From Oxalobacteraceae bacterium (GTDB lineage: Bacteria > Pseudomonadota > Gammaproteobacteria > Burkholderiales > Burkholderiaceae_D): a stretch of DNA of 64,000 nt. The notes under the pieces were generated by a model. The model was not told the origin of the DNA, did not search any database, and saw nothing but the letters and a program-made list of their open reading frames with translations. A program made the position numbers and the translations under genes. The DNA is taken from positions 62,001 to 126,000 of the forward strand of contig JANXTY010000061.1 in the NCBI GenBank assembly GCA_025352145.1, written 5' to 3'. Shown here in pieces: positions 27,607-38,200 of this stretch; within the stretch, counting starts at the first letter, position 1, and every line of letters begins with the position of its first letter.

Positions 27607-29118
27607 TTAAGCTGCTAAATGGCGTGCTTGTCGTTGCGGTGCAACTACATCGTTTTTAGTGGATGGAGGTACCGCCGGTTTTGATTTTCCGTGAATATTG
27701 TGCGACTGTCCCGCATAGTCGCTACTGATCGCAGCAGTCGCCATCTCAACAGCCAGTCCCTGAGTTTGCAACCATTGCGTCACCAGTCCCGCTAGTCGAT
27801 CCATTGCAATACGATGTGTGGCGTCGGTTTTGGCATACAACCAATCTGATAACGCCATAAAATTGTCGAAAGGTGCAGTGGCCAGAATCAGCGGCAGCGT
27901 ATTCGCAAAGCGCCCCGAATTAGCCACCAGATCCCAATAACGCGCAAATCGCACAAGGCGCTGCATGGTCGCAAAGTCGATGAGGTCGGTCGCTAAAATG
28001 GTATAGGGCGGATGCGGATCGAACACCAGACCAAATTCAGCGGTATGCCGAATGATGGGTGTGCCACGCAAACGTTTGAGAATGCCAAACTGGATTTCGT
28101 GTGGTTTAAGCGCATACAGCTGGTTGAAGCCACGCGCAAAACTGGCCACATCTTCGCCCGGCAAACCGGCGATTAGATCGACATGCAAATGCGCGTTGGA
28201 TTTTTCGCACAGCCAGCGAATATTGTCGGCGGCTTTCTGGTTGTCTTGTTTGCGACTGACCAGTGCTTGCACGGTCGGATTGAAACTTTGAATGCCGATT
28301 TCAAATTGCAATGCCCCGGGTGGGAATTGGCTCGTACCTTCTTTCAATGCCTCTGGCAAATGGTCGGGGACTAATTCAAAATGGGCGAACACGGGATCGT
28401 CTGGATTAGCGGCCAGTTTGTCGAGGAAAAATTGCATGATCTTCAAACTCGATTTGATGTTGAGGTTGAAAGTACGATCTACAAATTTGAATAGCCGCGC
28501 CCCGCGTGCATGCAGTGTTTCCAGTTCTCCCAAGAACAGATCCAGATCAAACGGCCACGCTGTCTTGTCCAGCGCCGATAGGCAAAATTCGCACTTGAAT
28601 GGACAACCACGCGAGGCCTCCACATATAACGTGCGGTGCGCGATGTCTTGATCGGTATATAGCGAATAAGGCATCACGATCTCAGATAGTGGTGGTTGCA
28701 CCCCTGCGTGAATTTTCATTAGCGGCTTAGGGCCATTGAGAATTTGCGTGCATAACTTTGGAAAAGTAACCTCGCCCCATCCCGTCACTAAATAATCGGC
28801 TAGCTGCACAATTACTTGCTCATTGGATTCGTAAGACACCTCCGGGCCGCCCAACACAATGACGATCTGCGGCGCAACCCGCTTGAGCATTGCGATCACT
28901 TTGGTGGTTTCTTCGATATTCCAGATATACACGCCAAAGCCGATAATGCGTGGTGCTTGCGCTAATAATTTTTCTACGATTTCTGTGGTCTTAGCACCAA
29001 TGACAAATTCATGCAGTTGCGTATCTGCCTGCAACTCGCCCATGTTCGCTAGCAGGTAACGTAAGCCCAGCGAGGCATGGGCGTAACGGGCGTTCAATGT
29101 GGACAGCAGAATGGTCAT
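27607..29118 (-). CDS. B12-binding domain radical SAM protein (DUF4080)
   Basis: A 503-residue protein with an N-terminal cobalamin-binding-like Rossmann domain (about 1-140, LSTLNARYAHASLGLRYLL and IVIVLGGPEVSYE) and a radical SAM domain with the CxxxCxxC motif in EASRGCPFKCEFCLS (about 168-183). The C-terminal 130 residues correspond to DUF4080. Members are widespread in betaproteobacteria, and their reaction has not been assigned; methylation or another modification is possible for B12-type radical SAM enzymes. Transcription is probably separate, with 125 bases to the next gene. Confidence 0.88.
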   Translation of the reverse strand: MTILLSTLNARYAHASLGLRYLLANMGELQADTQLHEFVIGAKTTEIVEKLLAQAPRIIGFGVYIWNIEETTKVIAMLKRVAPQIVIVLGGPEVSYESNEQVIVQLADYLVTGWGEVTFPKLCTQILNGPKPLMKIHAGVQPPLSEIVMPYSLYTDQDIAHRTLYVEASRGCPFKCEFCLSALDKTAWPFDLDLFLGELETLHARGARLFKFVDRTFNLNIKSSLKIMQFFLDKLAANPDDPVFAHFELVPDHLPEALKEGTSQFPPGALQFEIGIQSFNPTVQALVSRKQDNQKAADNIRWLCEKSNAHLHVDLIAGLPGEDVASFARGFNQLYALKPHEIQFGILKRLRGTPIIRHTAEFGLVFDPHPPYTILATDLIDFATMQRLVRFARYWDLVANSGRFANTLPLILATAPFDNFMALSDWLYAKTDATHRIAMDRLAGLVTQWLQTQGLAVEMATAAISSDYAGQSHNIHGKSKPAVPPSTKNDVVAPQRQARHLAA

Positions 29119-29243
29119 GAGCGTGGCAGCTTGTCAAAGCGGGGAAATACGGCATTTTACGCTGTGCATGCGGCATGCCCTTGCGACGGCCAGTAAGCCA
29201 AGGTGAAGGTTAACCCATAGTGATGGCGTACGCATTGTCAAAG

Positions 29244-30677
29244 TCAGGGTTGAACGGTAATGATGGCCCTGCGATAGGCAAAGAGATTGGGCATCCCATC
29301 ATCCTGGACTTGCAAAATGACGTGAATTTTCGCCATTTTTTTAGTATCAGGTACGCTTAGCGTGACCGTTTCTTCGCTTGTGGAACTGAGCTTGACACTT
29401 CCGTTATTTGTTCCGGCTTCTGGATAAACGTACCAGGTAAATTTAATTTTGTTGCCATCGGGATCGGATGAACCTGTGGCGGAAAGCGCAAGATTACTGT
29501 TTCCCTTGGTGGTAATTTCAATGATATTTTTGGTCTTGTCGCTATTTAATATGGCTACGGGATTGTGATTCGCCTTGTTATATTCCGTCGCAACGCACCA
29601 ATCCATGCGCGCAGCAAAATCGTTTTGAAAATGCTCGCGCCAGCGCCATATTGTTGCCGGATCCGTACACTCCGCATGTCCCGCATCATCCATCACACAA
29701 TCGCGACTGTCTTGATTGTTGGTCCATATTTTTCTGGGTTCACCATAAGGTTGATAGAGTGCATATCGACCGCCCCAACCACCGTAAGAGGGATTGATGC
29801 TCCAACCCAAGCCATTATTAATTAACCCTAGAAACGAAGGCGTGTCCCCTTCCATGATGTACGCAAATTTTGGATAAAGCGCTCCAAGCGGCCCGTGATT
29901 ATTAATCACATTTTTCTCAAGCCACGGGTTATCCACCAGATCAAATTTATAGCGAGGCCCGTTTTTATAATGCCGGTCGCCGCTGATGCCCGTCCACGTG
30001 GCGCGCCAATATTCTCGCCAATCGGGGTTGCTTGGCGAAACGATATAAAACAACTCTGGAAATTCACGGCGTAACCAAGGCCCAGCGTCATCCTGATCGG
30101 AAATAGAATACACCCGGAGTTTTTTGACGAGTTTTTTAAGCTCATCCGGCGATCGTTCCGCACGCGCGTCCAACAGCGCCTGCGCTAACGTGTTAGCACC
30201 ACCCCAAACAGAAACCCACAATGGACGCTGATCCGGTTTATCAGCAGCGTCCAATAACAACTTGGACCCAGCAGTAGATTTCCCAAGGCCGACAGCAGCC
30301 ATACCATAACTTGTCTGTCCGGTTGCAGTAACAGAAAGCAATTGGTCCTTGAGAGGAAATTCGGAGGCGTGAATAAGAAGATTGCTACGCACTTGCCCAT
30401 AAGCCTCAATTTGTCGGCGAATTAAATCTTCACGCGTCTTGTTGCGCAGCCACGTCGAAGTCGTCGCCACAAGTCCTTCAATATCGTATTGATTCGAATA
30501 AACGAGAAACCGCACCATCGACTCTTCATCGTCCGGTTCGTTAGAAATGTCGGTGAGTACGAAAATACGTTCTTTGTTGAAGGCGGATTTATTTTGCGCG
30601 TCATTTTTAGGCTCTTGTGCAACGCAATTGATCGCAACAAAAAAGAGAAGGAGGATAGTAGAAAAATTTGTTTTCAT
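29244..30677 (-). CDS. Secreted DUF1593 nucleoside-hydrolase-like protein with Ig-like C-terminal domain
   Basis: A 477-residue secreted protein. Residues 1-20 are a signal peptide (LLLFFVAINCVAQ). Residues 35-330 correspond to DUF1593, a nucleoside-hydrolase-like fold also found in the cellulose-binding protein Sde182; its metal site is suggested by LTDISNEPDDEESM (D43, D49, D50). About 365-477 is a beta-sandwich Ig-like domain (ALSATGSSDPDGNKIKFTWYVYPEAG). The biological substrate is unknown, perhaps plant polysaccharide related. It stands alone between the radical SAM gene and a repeat-rich gap next to tRNA-Met, and its signal peptide and sequence look more Bacteroidota-like than its neighbours, suggesting lateral acquisition. 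Confidence 0.85.
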   Translation of the reverse strand: MKTNFSTILLLFFVAINCVAQEPKNDAQNKSAFNKERIFVLTDISNEPDDEESMVRFLVYSNQYDIEGLVATTSTWLRNKTREDLIRRQIEAYGQVRSNLLIHASEFPLKDQLLSVTATGQTSYGMAAVGLGKSTAGSKLLLDAADKPDQRPLWVSVWGGANTLAQALLDARAERSPDELKKLVKKLRVYSISDQDDAGPWLRREFPELFYIVSPSNPDWREYWRATWTGISGDRHYKNGPRYKFDLVDNPWLEKNVINNHGPLGALYPKFAYIMEGDTPSFLGLINNGLGWSINPSYGGWGGRYALYQPYGEPRKIWTNNQDSRDCVMDDAGHAECTDPATIWRWREHFQNDFAARMDWCVATEYNKANHNPVAILNSDKTKNIIEITTKGNSNLALSATGSSDPDGNKIKFTWYVYPEAGTNNGSVKLSSTSEETVTLSVPDTKKMAKIHVILQVQDDGMPNLFAYRRAIITVQP

Positions 30678-31196
30678 GATTAATTTTTTAAAAATGCAGT
30701 GTTCGCATCATATCGCAACACACTTTGAAAAAAACTTAGATGCCCCCAAAAAAATGGGACCTTCATTTTGCTAGGCTTCGCAGTCAATCAACTATTGATC
30801 CGGCACGGTGAAGTATTGATTCCGCGCTGTTAGAACACAGCAGTACATCCCGGGCTGTCATCCCAGGTGAAGGCAGGCTGAAATGACAGAAAAAGGGTGC
30901 CTCGGCACATCGTTTTTTAGGGATGTGGTGCGTCCGAGTTTCTCCAGTGTGAGCAAGCATGCGGCTTTGGCAGAAAAGAAAGCGGTCTAATGGAAAATCG
31001 GGGTTAAACACGGATGTCCCGCGGAATTCATTTTCGCATCATGGGGTTCTTCTTGGGACGAATAGCTGTGTCTTTGTCGTTCGGAATACTCTCGTCAAGG
31101 TGGGGGTTTTGATTGGGGCGCTTGTATCATTTGTTTGTGTCATTTGTACCTGCATAAAACTGGAGTTGCAAAGGACGTTAAAATTGCTTCTGAAAC
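30678..31196. other. Gene-free stretch between the DUF1593 gene and tRNA-Met
   Basis: No credible coding frame in about 520 bases; the open frames are short and unlike any family. It includes a segment with CGGGCTGTCATCCCAGG and copy B of the dispersed repeat (30951-31010). It is followed by the terminator and tRNA-Met. Confidence 0.6.
30951..31010 (+). repeat. Dispersed repeat, copy B (right arm only)
   Basis: Matches 53632-53690 at about 49 of 59 positions by eye; the shared block is GCTTTGRCAGAAAAGAAAGC, then TCTAATSGAAA and GGGTTAAA. The left end and core were not found here. Confidence 0.6.
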
Positions 31197-31237
31197 AAAA
31201 AACCCGCATTCCTCATAGTGAGTCGTGCGGGTTTTTG
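31197..31237 (-). terminator. Terminator downstream of tRNA-Met
   Basis: On the minus strand AAAAACCCGCA, a 17-base loop and TGCGGGTTTTTT form a GC-rich stem with T tail, 31 bases after the tRNA 3' end. Confidence 0.85.
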
Positions 31238-31267
31238 TACGTTACCGAACTTCCTGAAACGTGTTTT

Positions 31268-31344
31268 TGGTGGTGATAGGTGGACTTGAACCACCGACCC
31301 CAGCATTATGAGTGCTGTGCTCTAACCAACTGAGCTATATCACC
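31268..31344 (-). tRNA. tRNA-Met (anticodon CAT), probably elongator
   Basis: The minus strand folds as a cloverleaf: acceptor GGTGATA/TATCACC, discriminator A, encoded CCA at 31270-31268, D arm AGCTCAGTTGGTTAGAGC, anticodon stem CAGCA/TGCTG with loop CTCATAA (anticodon CAT), and T arm GGTGGTTCAAGTCCACC. The body (GTTAGAGCACA...CTCATAATG.TGGGGTC) resembles E. coli elongator tRNA-Met more than initiator. The lysidine-modified tRNA-Ile2 (also CAT) is a less likely alternative. Confidence 0.9.
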
Positions 31345-31528
31345 AATTGAGCCGAAAATTATGCCGCTTTTGACAATATCTGTCAAGTTGAAGCTGCTAC
31401 AGGGTTGTGATGGCAAAATGAAATCGCGTAAGCATCGCGTTCTATTTTTCTGGATCAATCACGGTAGCGGCAAGGCCTCCACAGGAATTTATCGTACAGA
31501 TTTCCATCACATTTGCTTAACAACTGAC

Positions 31529-32512
31529 TCAGGAATTGTTTTGGAAGTTTGCAATGTGCGCCAGAATAATGGTTGCAGCATGGTTGTCCAAGCAATCCAC
31601 CACGATTCTATCGGGCATAGAACGCAGCCAAGTGAGTTGCCGCTTGGCTAGTTGCCTAGTGGCGGCTATTCCTTTTTCGCGCAGGTGCTGGCGGTCATAG
31701 AGGCCGTCCAGATGTTCCCATGTTTGTCGGTAGCCCACACAGCGCATGGAGGGCAGACCGAGATGCAAGTCGCCGCGTGCGCGTAGTGCGGCTACTTCCG
31801 TCACGATATTGGCCGTTTTGTATACGGAACTCTCTTCTAGCATGGCATCAAAACGGTCGGCGATGCGTGCGTGCAGCACACTGCGATCGGATGGCTCCAG
31901 CGCAAATGCTAGCAGGTGGAACGGTAATTTGGGCTTGGATCGCGGCGAGAAAAGCTGAGACATGGCTTGGCCGGTCAAGGCAAACACTTCCAGCGCACGT
32001 TGAATTCTTTGAGTGTCGTTCGGTTCCAGGCGTGCTGCGGTAAGGGGGTCGATATTGGCGAGTCTGGCGTGCATCGCAGCACTTCCGATGTGTGCTGTTT
32101 CCGCTTCGAGCCGTGCTCGTATTTCTGGGTTGGCGGGGGGTAAATCATCGAGTCCCTCGGTTAATCCTTTGAAGTACATCATGGTACCGCCGACGAGCAG
32201 CGGTAACTTTCCGCGGGCGCTGATCTGCGCCACCAGGCGCATCGCATCAATACGAAACTGGGCGACTGAATAGGCTTCCGATGGGTCGATGATGTCGATC
32301 AGGTGATGCGGTACTTCAGCGCGTTCTGCTGCAGTTGGTTTTGCGGTGCCAATGTCCATGCTGCGATAGATCAAGGCGGAATCGACCGAGATGATTTCAG
32401 ATGGGATATGCCGCGCGATTGCTAGCGCAGCTGCGGTTTTACCCGATGCTGTCGGCCCCATGATGGCGACGGCCAGCGGCATTGGTATTTCTGGCGTGCG
32501 GATCACGGCCAA
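31529..32512 (-). CDS. miaA: tRNA dimethylallyltransferase
   Basis: MiaA adds a dimethylallyl group to A37 of tRNAs reading UNN codons. The 327-residue sequence has the P-loop [39 protein letters not shown] and HHLIDIIDP; the C-terminus has [13 protein letters not shown] near residue 290. The frame starts at TTG 32512, one base after the mutL stop, or at ATG 32482, which gives 317 residues; neither has a strong ribosome binding site. Close spacing suggests translational coupling to mutL, a common arrangement. Confidence 0.94.
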   Translation of the reverse strand: MAVIRTPEIPMPLAVAIMGPTASGKTAAALAIARHIPSEIISVDSALIYRSMDIGTAKPTAAERAEVPHHLIDIIDPSEAYSVAQFRIDAMRLVAQISARGKLPLLVGGTMMYFKGLTEGLDDLPPANPEIRARLEAETAHIGSAAMHARLANIDPLTAARLEPNDTQRIQRALEVFALTGQAMSQLFSPRSKPKLPFHLLAFALEPSDRSVLHARIADRFDAMLEESSVYKTANIVTEVAALRARGDLHLGLPSMRCVGYRQTWEHLDGLYDRQHLREKGIAATRQLAKRQLTWLRSMPDRIVVDCLDNHAATIILAHIANFQNNS

Positions 32513-32513
32513 T

Positions 32514-34391
32514 TTATTGCCCCCGCATGAAGAACTTATCGAGGTCCGACATACTCATTTGTACCCACGTAGGTCTGCCGTGATTGCATTGATCGGCGCG
32601 CTCGGTTATTTCCATCTGGCGCAGCAGAGCATTCATTTCGGGAATAGTTAGCATACGATTGGCACGCACCGCCGTATGACAAGCCAACGTGCCGAGCAGT
32701 TCATTGCGGCGCTCCGTCAAAATGTGTGAGCCGCCAAATTCGCGCACATCGCGCAAGACATCGCGAGCAAGAGTTTGTGCATCGGCGTTTTTTAGCAACG
32801 CCGGTACTGAGCGCACGGCCAATGTGGTCGGCGACAAAACCGCAATATCGAAGCCGAGGGTTTGCAAGGTCGCGTGATTTTCTTCTGCAGTGCTGACATC
32901 GATGGCGTCGGCAAAAAAAGTAATGGGGATCAGCATTGACTGCACTTGCATTGTTTGCCCGGAGGATTGTTCATCCAGGGCATTTTTTAATTGTTCATAC
33001 AAAATTCGTTCATGCGCCGCATGCATGTCGACCAGCACCAGTCCCTTGATATTTTGTGCCAGAATGAAGATGCCGTGTAACTGCGCCAGCGCAAAGCCGA
33101 GTGGTTGTTCACCCTGCGGAAAATCTTGAGCGGAGGCGGCAGAGCCGGAAGCTTGATGTACAAATGCAGCCGAAGTAATTGACGTATCCTTCTCACCATT
33201 GCCGAACAGCGTACCGTAATTGGCATGGCTCTGCGCGATACCGTAAATGGCGCCAGCACCAGAATATGACGCTGACGAATAAGCGGGTGTCAACTGCGCG
33301 CCGAAGGAAGTCTGCTGGGGTTCACGTTGCCACGACATTGCCCCAGCGCCGGCTTGCACAGGCGGTGGCGTGGTACCAAATGCGGTCGCAGAGGTTTGGG
33401 ACAGAGTGCGGCTTACCGCGTGAAATACGAATTGATGAACGGCACGGCTATCGCGGAAACGGACTTCAATTTTTGATGGATGTACATTCACATCGACCAG
33501 CGCGGGATCGAGGTCGAGCGCTAATACATAGGATGGATAGCGGTCGCCATGCAATACATCCTCATAAGCTGCGCGTACCGCGTGAGAGAGTACTTTGTCA
33601 CGCACGAAGCGGCCATTCACATAAAAATATTGCGCATCGGCCCGTGCCTTTGATGCAGTGGGCAAGCCAGCAAATCCGTGCAAGCGTAAAGGACCGGCGC
33701 TTACATCCAGTGCCAACCGGGCTTGCGCGAATTCGTGTCCCAATATCTGGGCACTGCGTTTGGCAATCTCACTTACGGTCCAGTGATCGATGGTTCTACC
33801 GTTGTGCGTCAGTGAAAAAGTGACATCGGGGCGGGCCAATGCAATGCGACGCACGACCTCAGCACAATGGCCGAATTCTGTTTGCTCGGTTTTTAAAAAT
33901 TTGCGCCGGGCAGGTGTATTGAAATACAAATCTTGCACATCGACAGTGGTTCCGTGTGCCCCGGAAGAGGGCGTCACAGTGCTGGATTTCGAACCGATAA
34001 TTTCCCATGCGTGCGCTGCATTCGCAGTACGCGAAGTCAATGTTAACTGCGCCACCGAAGCAATCGATGCTAACGCTTCTCCCCGGAAGCCGAGTGTGTC
34101 CACGTTTTCCAGATCGCTGAGTGATGCGATTTTTGAAGTGGCATGCCGCGCTAGTGCCAGCCCTAGCTGATTAGCGGCAATACCGCAGCCATTATCGGTG
34201 ACCGCGATGCGTTTTACGCCGCCTTCTTCCAAGCGTACCGTGATGTGAGTAGCGCCTGAGTCGAGGGCATTTTCGAGCAGTTCCTTCACAACGGCAGAAG
34301 GTCGTTCAACAACTTCGCCGGCAGCTATTTGGGAGATCAGTTGATCAGGCAAGGCCTGAATGGGGCGGTATGGCGTTTGAGGGGCATTCAT
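32514..34391 (-). CDS. mutL: DNA mismatch repair protein MutL
   Basis: MutL couples mismatch recognition by MutS to downstream excision. The 625-residue protein has a GHKL ATPase N-terminus: [46 protein letters not shown], then the transducer domain with NGRFVRDK and [10 protein letters not shown]. About 335-440 is a low-complexity linker ([10 protein letters not shown] region) and about 440-620 the C-terminal dimerisation domain. The C-terminal domain lacks the DQHAxxERixxE endonuclease motif in full; it reads [12 protein letters not shown], which is near to it. Start ATG 34391. Confidence 0.95.
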   Translation of the reverse strand: MNAPQTPYRPIQALPDQLISQIAAGEVVERPSAVVKELLENALDSGATHITVRLEEGGVKRIAVTDNGCGIAANQLGLALARHATSKIASLSDLENVDTLGFRGEALASIASVAQLTLTSRTANAAHAWEIIGSKSSTVTPSSGAHGTTVDVQDLYFNTPARRKFLKTEQTEFGHCAEVVRRIALARPDVTFSLTHNGRTIDHWTVSEIAKRSAQILGHEFAQARLALDVSAGPLRLHGFAGLPTASKARADAQYFYVNGRFVRDKVLSHAVRAAYEDVLHGDRYPSYVLALDLDPALVDVNVHPSKIEVRFRDSRAVHQFVFHAVSRTLSQTSATAFGTTPPPVQAGAGAMSWQREPQQTSFGAQLTPAYSSASYSGAGAIYGIAQSHANYGTLFGNGEKDTSITSAAFVHQASGSAASAQDFPQGEQPLGFALAQLHGIFILAQNIKGLVLVDMHAAHERILYEQLKNALDEQSSGQTMQVQSMLIPITFFADAIDVSTAEENHATLQTLGFDIAVLSPTTLAVRSVPALLKNADAQTLARDVLRDVREFGGSHILTERRNELLGTLACHTAVRANRMLTIPEMNALLRQMEITERADQCNHGRPTWVQMSMSDLDKFFMRGQ

Positions 34392-34552
34392 AAAGGCGAT
34401 TATACCGTTGCATGGGTGTCAACCAAGAATAACGAATTTTGTCGAGATCTGTGTAACGTCTGGCAATGCAAAGAGCACTCCTGAGGCCATTAAAATCGCG
34501 TCTTTATTCTTGCGTTCGTGGTGTATCATCTCGCCCGCAACTAAGGAAAATT

Positions 34553-35209
34553 ATGGATTTAATGCAGTTACTTGACATGATTTTACATGTCGATAAGGCA
34601 CTCGGTCAGATCATTACGCAGTACGGCACGCTCGTGTATGCAGTGTTATTTGCGATCATCTTTGCAGAGTCGGGTGTGGTTGTTTTATTCTTTCTACCTG
34701 GGGATACGCTGTTGTTTGTGGGCGGTGCGCTATGCGCAACGGGCGCTCTCAATGTCTGGTTGTTGATTATTTTACTGGTCGTGGCTGCTGTCACCGGTTA
34801 CAACACCAATTACTGGATCGGCGAAACCATTGGCCACCGTATGTTTACTCATAATTATCGTTGGCTAAACAAAGATGGACTGCATAAGGCACATGTTTTC
34901 TTTGAAAAGCATGGTGGAAAAACCATTGTTATGGCGCGCTTTATTCCTGTGGTACGTACCTTTGCCCCTTTTGTCGCGGGAGTATCGGATATGACTTTCA
35001 AGAAATTCCAGTTATTTAATATGTCCGGCGCAATGATATGGGTTGGTGGCCTGGTTTTCGGCGGCTATTTTTTTGGGAATATACCCATAATCCGTGATCA
35101 TCTGAACACCATTGTATTGGGTGGCGTGATGGTCGGTGTCGGTGCTGGTGTGATCCCATTTGTGTTGAACACGCTCCATCGGCTGACTAAAAAAGGGCGC
35201 GCTAAATAG
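34553..35209 (+). CDS. DedA/VTT-domain family membrane protein
   Basis: A 218-residue inner-membrane protein of the DedA family, thought to act in lipid translocation or proton-dependent envelope homeostasis. Family motifs are visible: FAESGVVVLFFLPGDTLLFVGG (about 38-60), NYWIGETIGHR and FIPVVRTFAPFVAG (FxPxxRTxxPxxAG). Four to five membrane helices. The start is ATG 34553, with AAGGA six bases before it; a longer frame to 34466 is not conserved. It is divergent from mutL and convergent with the AsmA-like gene. Confidence 0.92.
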   Translation: MDLMQLLDMILHVDKALGQIITQYGTLVYAVLFAIIFAESGVVVLFFLPGDTLLFVGGALCATGALNVWLLIILLVVAAVTGYNTNYWIGETIGHRMFTHNYRWLNKDGLHKAHVFFEKHGGKTIVMARFIPVVRTFAPFVAGVSDMTFKKFQLFNMSGAMIWVGGLVFGGYFFGNIPIIRDHLNTIVLGGVMVGVGAGVIPFVLNTLHRLTKKGRAK

Positions 35210-35296
35210 TGCCTGAAAGAGGTCTCTGAGAGAATGCCTGAAAAAAGAACACCGAAAAAATTCCTTGCTGAACTCCCAAGAAAAAAAGCGCACGTA

Positions 35297-38200
35297 TCAG
35301 GGATTAAACTGAGGTTCTTTTAGTGTGCCTGACACAGCAAGGTCGGCTTGGGCTTGCCGCGTGGATGTTGAGAGCGCAACCATAAAGTGTCCATTGATCT
35401 TATCCTTCTCATTCAAATCCACATTGCCGTTTGCGCTTACCAGACCTGCGGTTAATTTCACGTCACGCAATTGGGTTTTGCCGTCCGCGTAAGAAAAATC
35501 GCCGGTGAGCGTATTAAACGTAGATTTTCCTGTGCTTTCAGCATCCCGTAACAAGCTAATCAAATCCAAGCCCACCAGTGCGCCGTTATGGGAAGAAAAG
35601 TTTCCATTCATGCGCGCCGAACTGAAAAGCTTGCTCGATTCATGAGCTTGCAAACCGTATTTTGCATTCACCTCGAACTTACCATTCTGGAATATGCCGG
35701 GTGCCAACTTCACTACATTCATCTGCTTCGCATTAACATCGCCTTTGAGCGTCCAGCTTTCACCCCAGGTCAATTTGGCCGCACCTGATAATGTACCTTC
35801 ATAAATGGTGCCGTAGAATTTCGTCAGTGTTATTGCATTCGGGCTTACTGTTCCTTCAGCGCTAAAAGTATCTAATACCACGCTGGAACCAAATGGCACA
35901 GAAAACGTTTTGGCATTAATTTCGATATGAAGCAGATCGCCCTTGGGTTGCAATTCCATATGATTCTTTTCATCGGAAGAATCGAGGGAAATATTTTTCC
36001 ATGTGCCGTTCACACCCACATCTGCGCTGACATCGAACGTGCCTGCATTAATATGGGGCGAATCTAACTTGGCATTTGTTGCATTCACGTGGCGCACGCG
36101 CAAGCCTTGGCGCTGCGATTTTCCAAACAACAACCACCCTAGGCCCTCTTCATTAAATACAGGCGCTTCAAAGTCAAAAGAATTAAATACGGTTTTCTCG
36201 GTAAAAAGAGAATGCAGGTCAATGATGGCATTGACCTGTTTTGCCTTGATTTGTCCTTGTGCGCCAATTGTGACGTCGTCAAGTTGCCAGTGCGGTCTCG
36301 GCACAAAAGCAAACCGCAGTCGTTTGATTTTTACCGGCTGCTGAAATTGCGCGCTGGCAGTTTTTTCAAACACCGATATTTGCTCTTCGAAGGCGTCAAA
36401 GTGCATCCAGCCGACAAAAAACATCATTGAAAATAAACCCACGATAGCCACAATCTTGCCCCAGCTTCCAGATTTTCTATAGTATTTCCCACTGGTTTCT
36501 GCCCCACTCTTTCTCGCCATATTTTCGGCTACGCGCTGGCCTTTTTTCTCTGCCTTTTGCTGCGGGCGATCTTCTGAATTTTTTTGGGTAGTACTCGTCG
36601 CATCAGGTATTGGTGGTGCTGCATCAGTCAATAGAAGACTGTTTTGTTCTTCCTCCAGATCGTCCATGAAAAGCGATGACTGATTCTGGTCCTGTGACTT
36701 CTGACGTGCCAGGGCTTCCGCTATTCTTTTACCTTCCTTTTCTGCCTCAGCTTGCGCGTGCCGTACTTTTTCTTGATGTGCAAGTGCTTCCTTCTCTTGC
36801 TTTAATTTCTCTTGTTCAGCCTGACGGGATTTTTTTTCCGCTTTGCGGCGCAACTTCTCCTCCGCTTCCTGCGCTGCTCTTTCTTCGGCTGCGCGTTGCT
36901 TTTTTTCTGCGGCGGCTATTTGGGCTTGTTCGTGTGCGTGCTGACGTGCTATCTCTTCCGCTTTCTTTCGTGCCGTTTCTTCCGATTCGCGCCGTGCGTT
37001 TTCTTCCGCTTCTTTGGCTAATTGCTCCAGAGCTTGTCGACGCGCCAATTCAGCGGCTTTTTCTTTTTCCTTTTCTTCAGCTTTGCGCTGCGCTTTTTCT
37101 ACAGCCTCCTTTGCCGCCTGTATCTGAGCTTGCTGACGGGCCAGCTCCTCTGCCTTTTTTTGCGCTTCTTCAGCTTCGCGTTTTGTTTTTTCTGCGGCTT
37201 GTTTTTCGGCTGCTACTTGCATTTGCAGGCGCCTCAATTCATCGGCTTCTTTTTTCGCTATTTCTTCGGCTTTGCGCCTTATTTTTTCAGCAGCTTCCTT
37301 TTCGGCTTGTGCCTGTAGTTGCTGACGGGCCAGTTCTTCGGCCTTTCTTGTTGTCTCTTCAGCTTCACGTCTTGCTTTTTCTGCAGCCTCTTTTTCGGCT
37401 TGTACCTGCGCTTGCAGACGCATCAATTCGTCCGCTTCTTTTTTCGCGTTCTCTTCCGCTTCGCGCTTTATTTTTTCAGCGGCTTCTTTCTCAGCGCGCG
37501 CCTGAGTTTGCTGACGCAGTAGTTCCTCAGCCTCTTTTTTTGCTTTTTCTCCTGCTTCTAGCCGGGCTTTTTCTTCGGCCTCTTTTTTAGCCTGTATGTG
37601 CGCTTGTCGTCGCAGCATATCCTCCGCTTCTTTTCTCTCTTTTTCTTCGGCTTCGTGGCGCGTTTTTTCCTCAGCCTCTTTTTTGGCTTTCTCCTGAAAT
37701 TTACGCCATGCTTTTTCTTCGGCTTCTTTTTTTTCTGCGGCTTCGGCCGTTTGACGTGCTAATTCTTCCGCTTCCTTTTTTTCAACTTCGCGTCGCCTGC
37801 GATCTTGTGCTGCTTGTTTGATTGCTTTTTCTTCCGCATCAAGCTGCGCTTTTTCAGCCGCTTCCTTTTCCGCTTGCGCTTGAGCTTGTTGGCGCATCAA
37901 CGCTTCCGCTTCATTTTTCGCTCTTTCTGCTGCTTCGCGTTGAGCCTTTTCTAGAGCATCCTTTTCGACTTGGGCTTGAAATTGTTGATGCGCCAACTCT
38001 GCCGCTTTTATCCGGGCTTTTTCTTCAGCCTCGCGCTTTGCTTTTTCCTCAGATTTTTTTTCCTCTGCTTCGATCCTGGCTTTTTCTTCGGCTTCTTTTT
38101 TGGCCTGTATATGTGCTTGTCGTCTTAGCAGCTCCTCCCCTTCTTTTCTCTCTTTTTCTTCCGCTTCGCGACGTGCTTTTTCCTCCGCCTCTTTTTTGGC

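Noticed and set aside
31268-31344. Possible tRNA-Ile2 (CAT, lysidine) rather than tRNA-Met
   Set aside because: The anticodon arm and variable region are closer to elongator tRNA-Met; kept as an alternative in the feature.
36676-37590. 304-residue hydrophobic frame on the plus strand (Leu/Phe-rich)
   Set aside because: It is the antisense of the Glu/Lys/Ala-rich coiled coil; the composition follows from the purine-rich coding strand, and no family features are visible.
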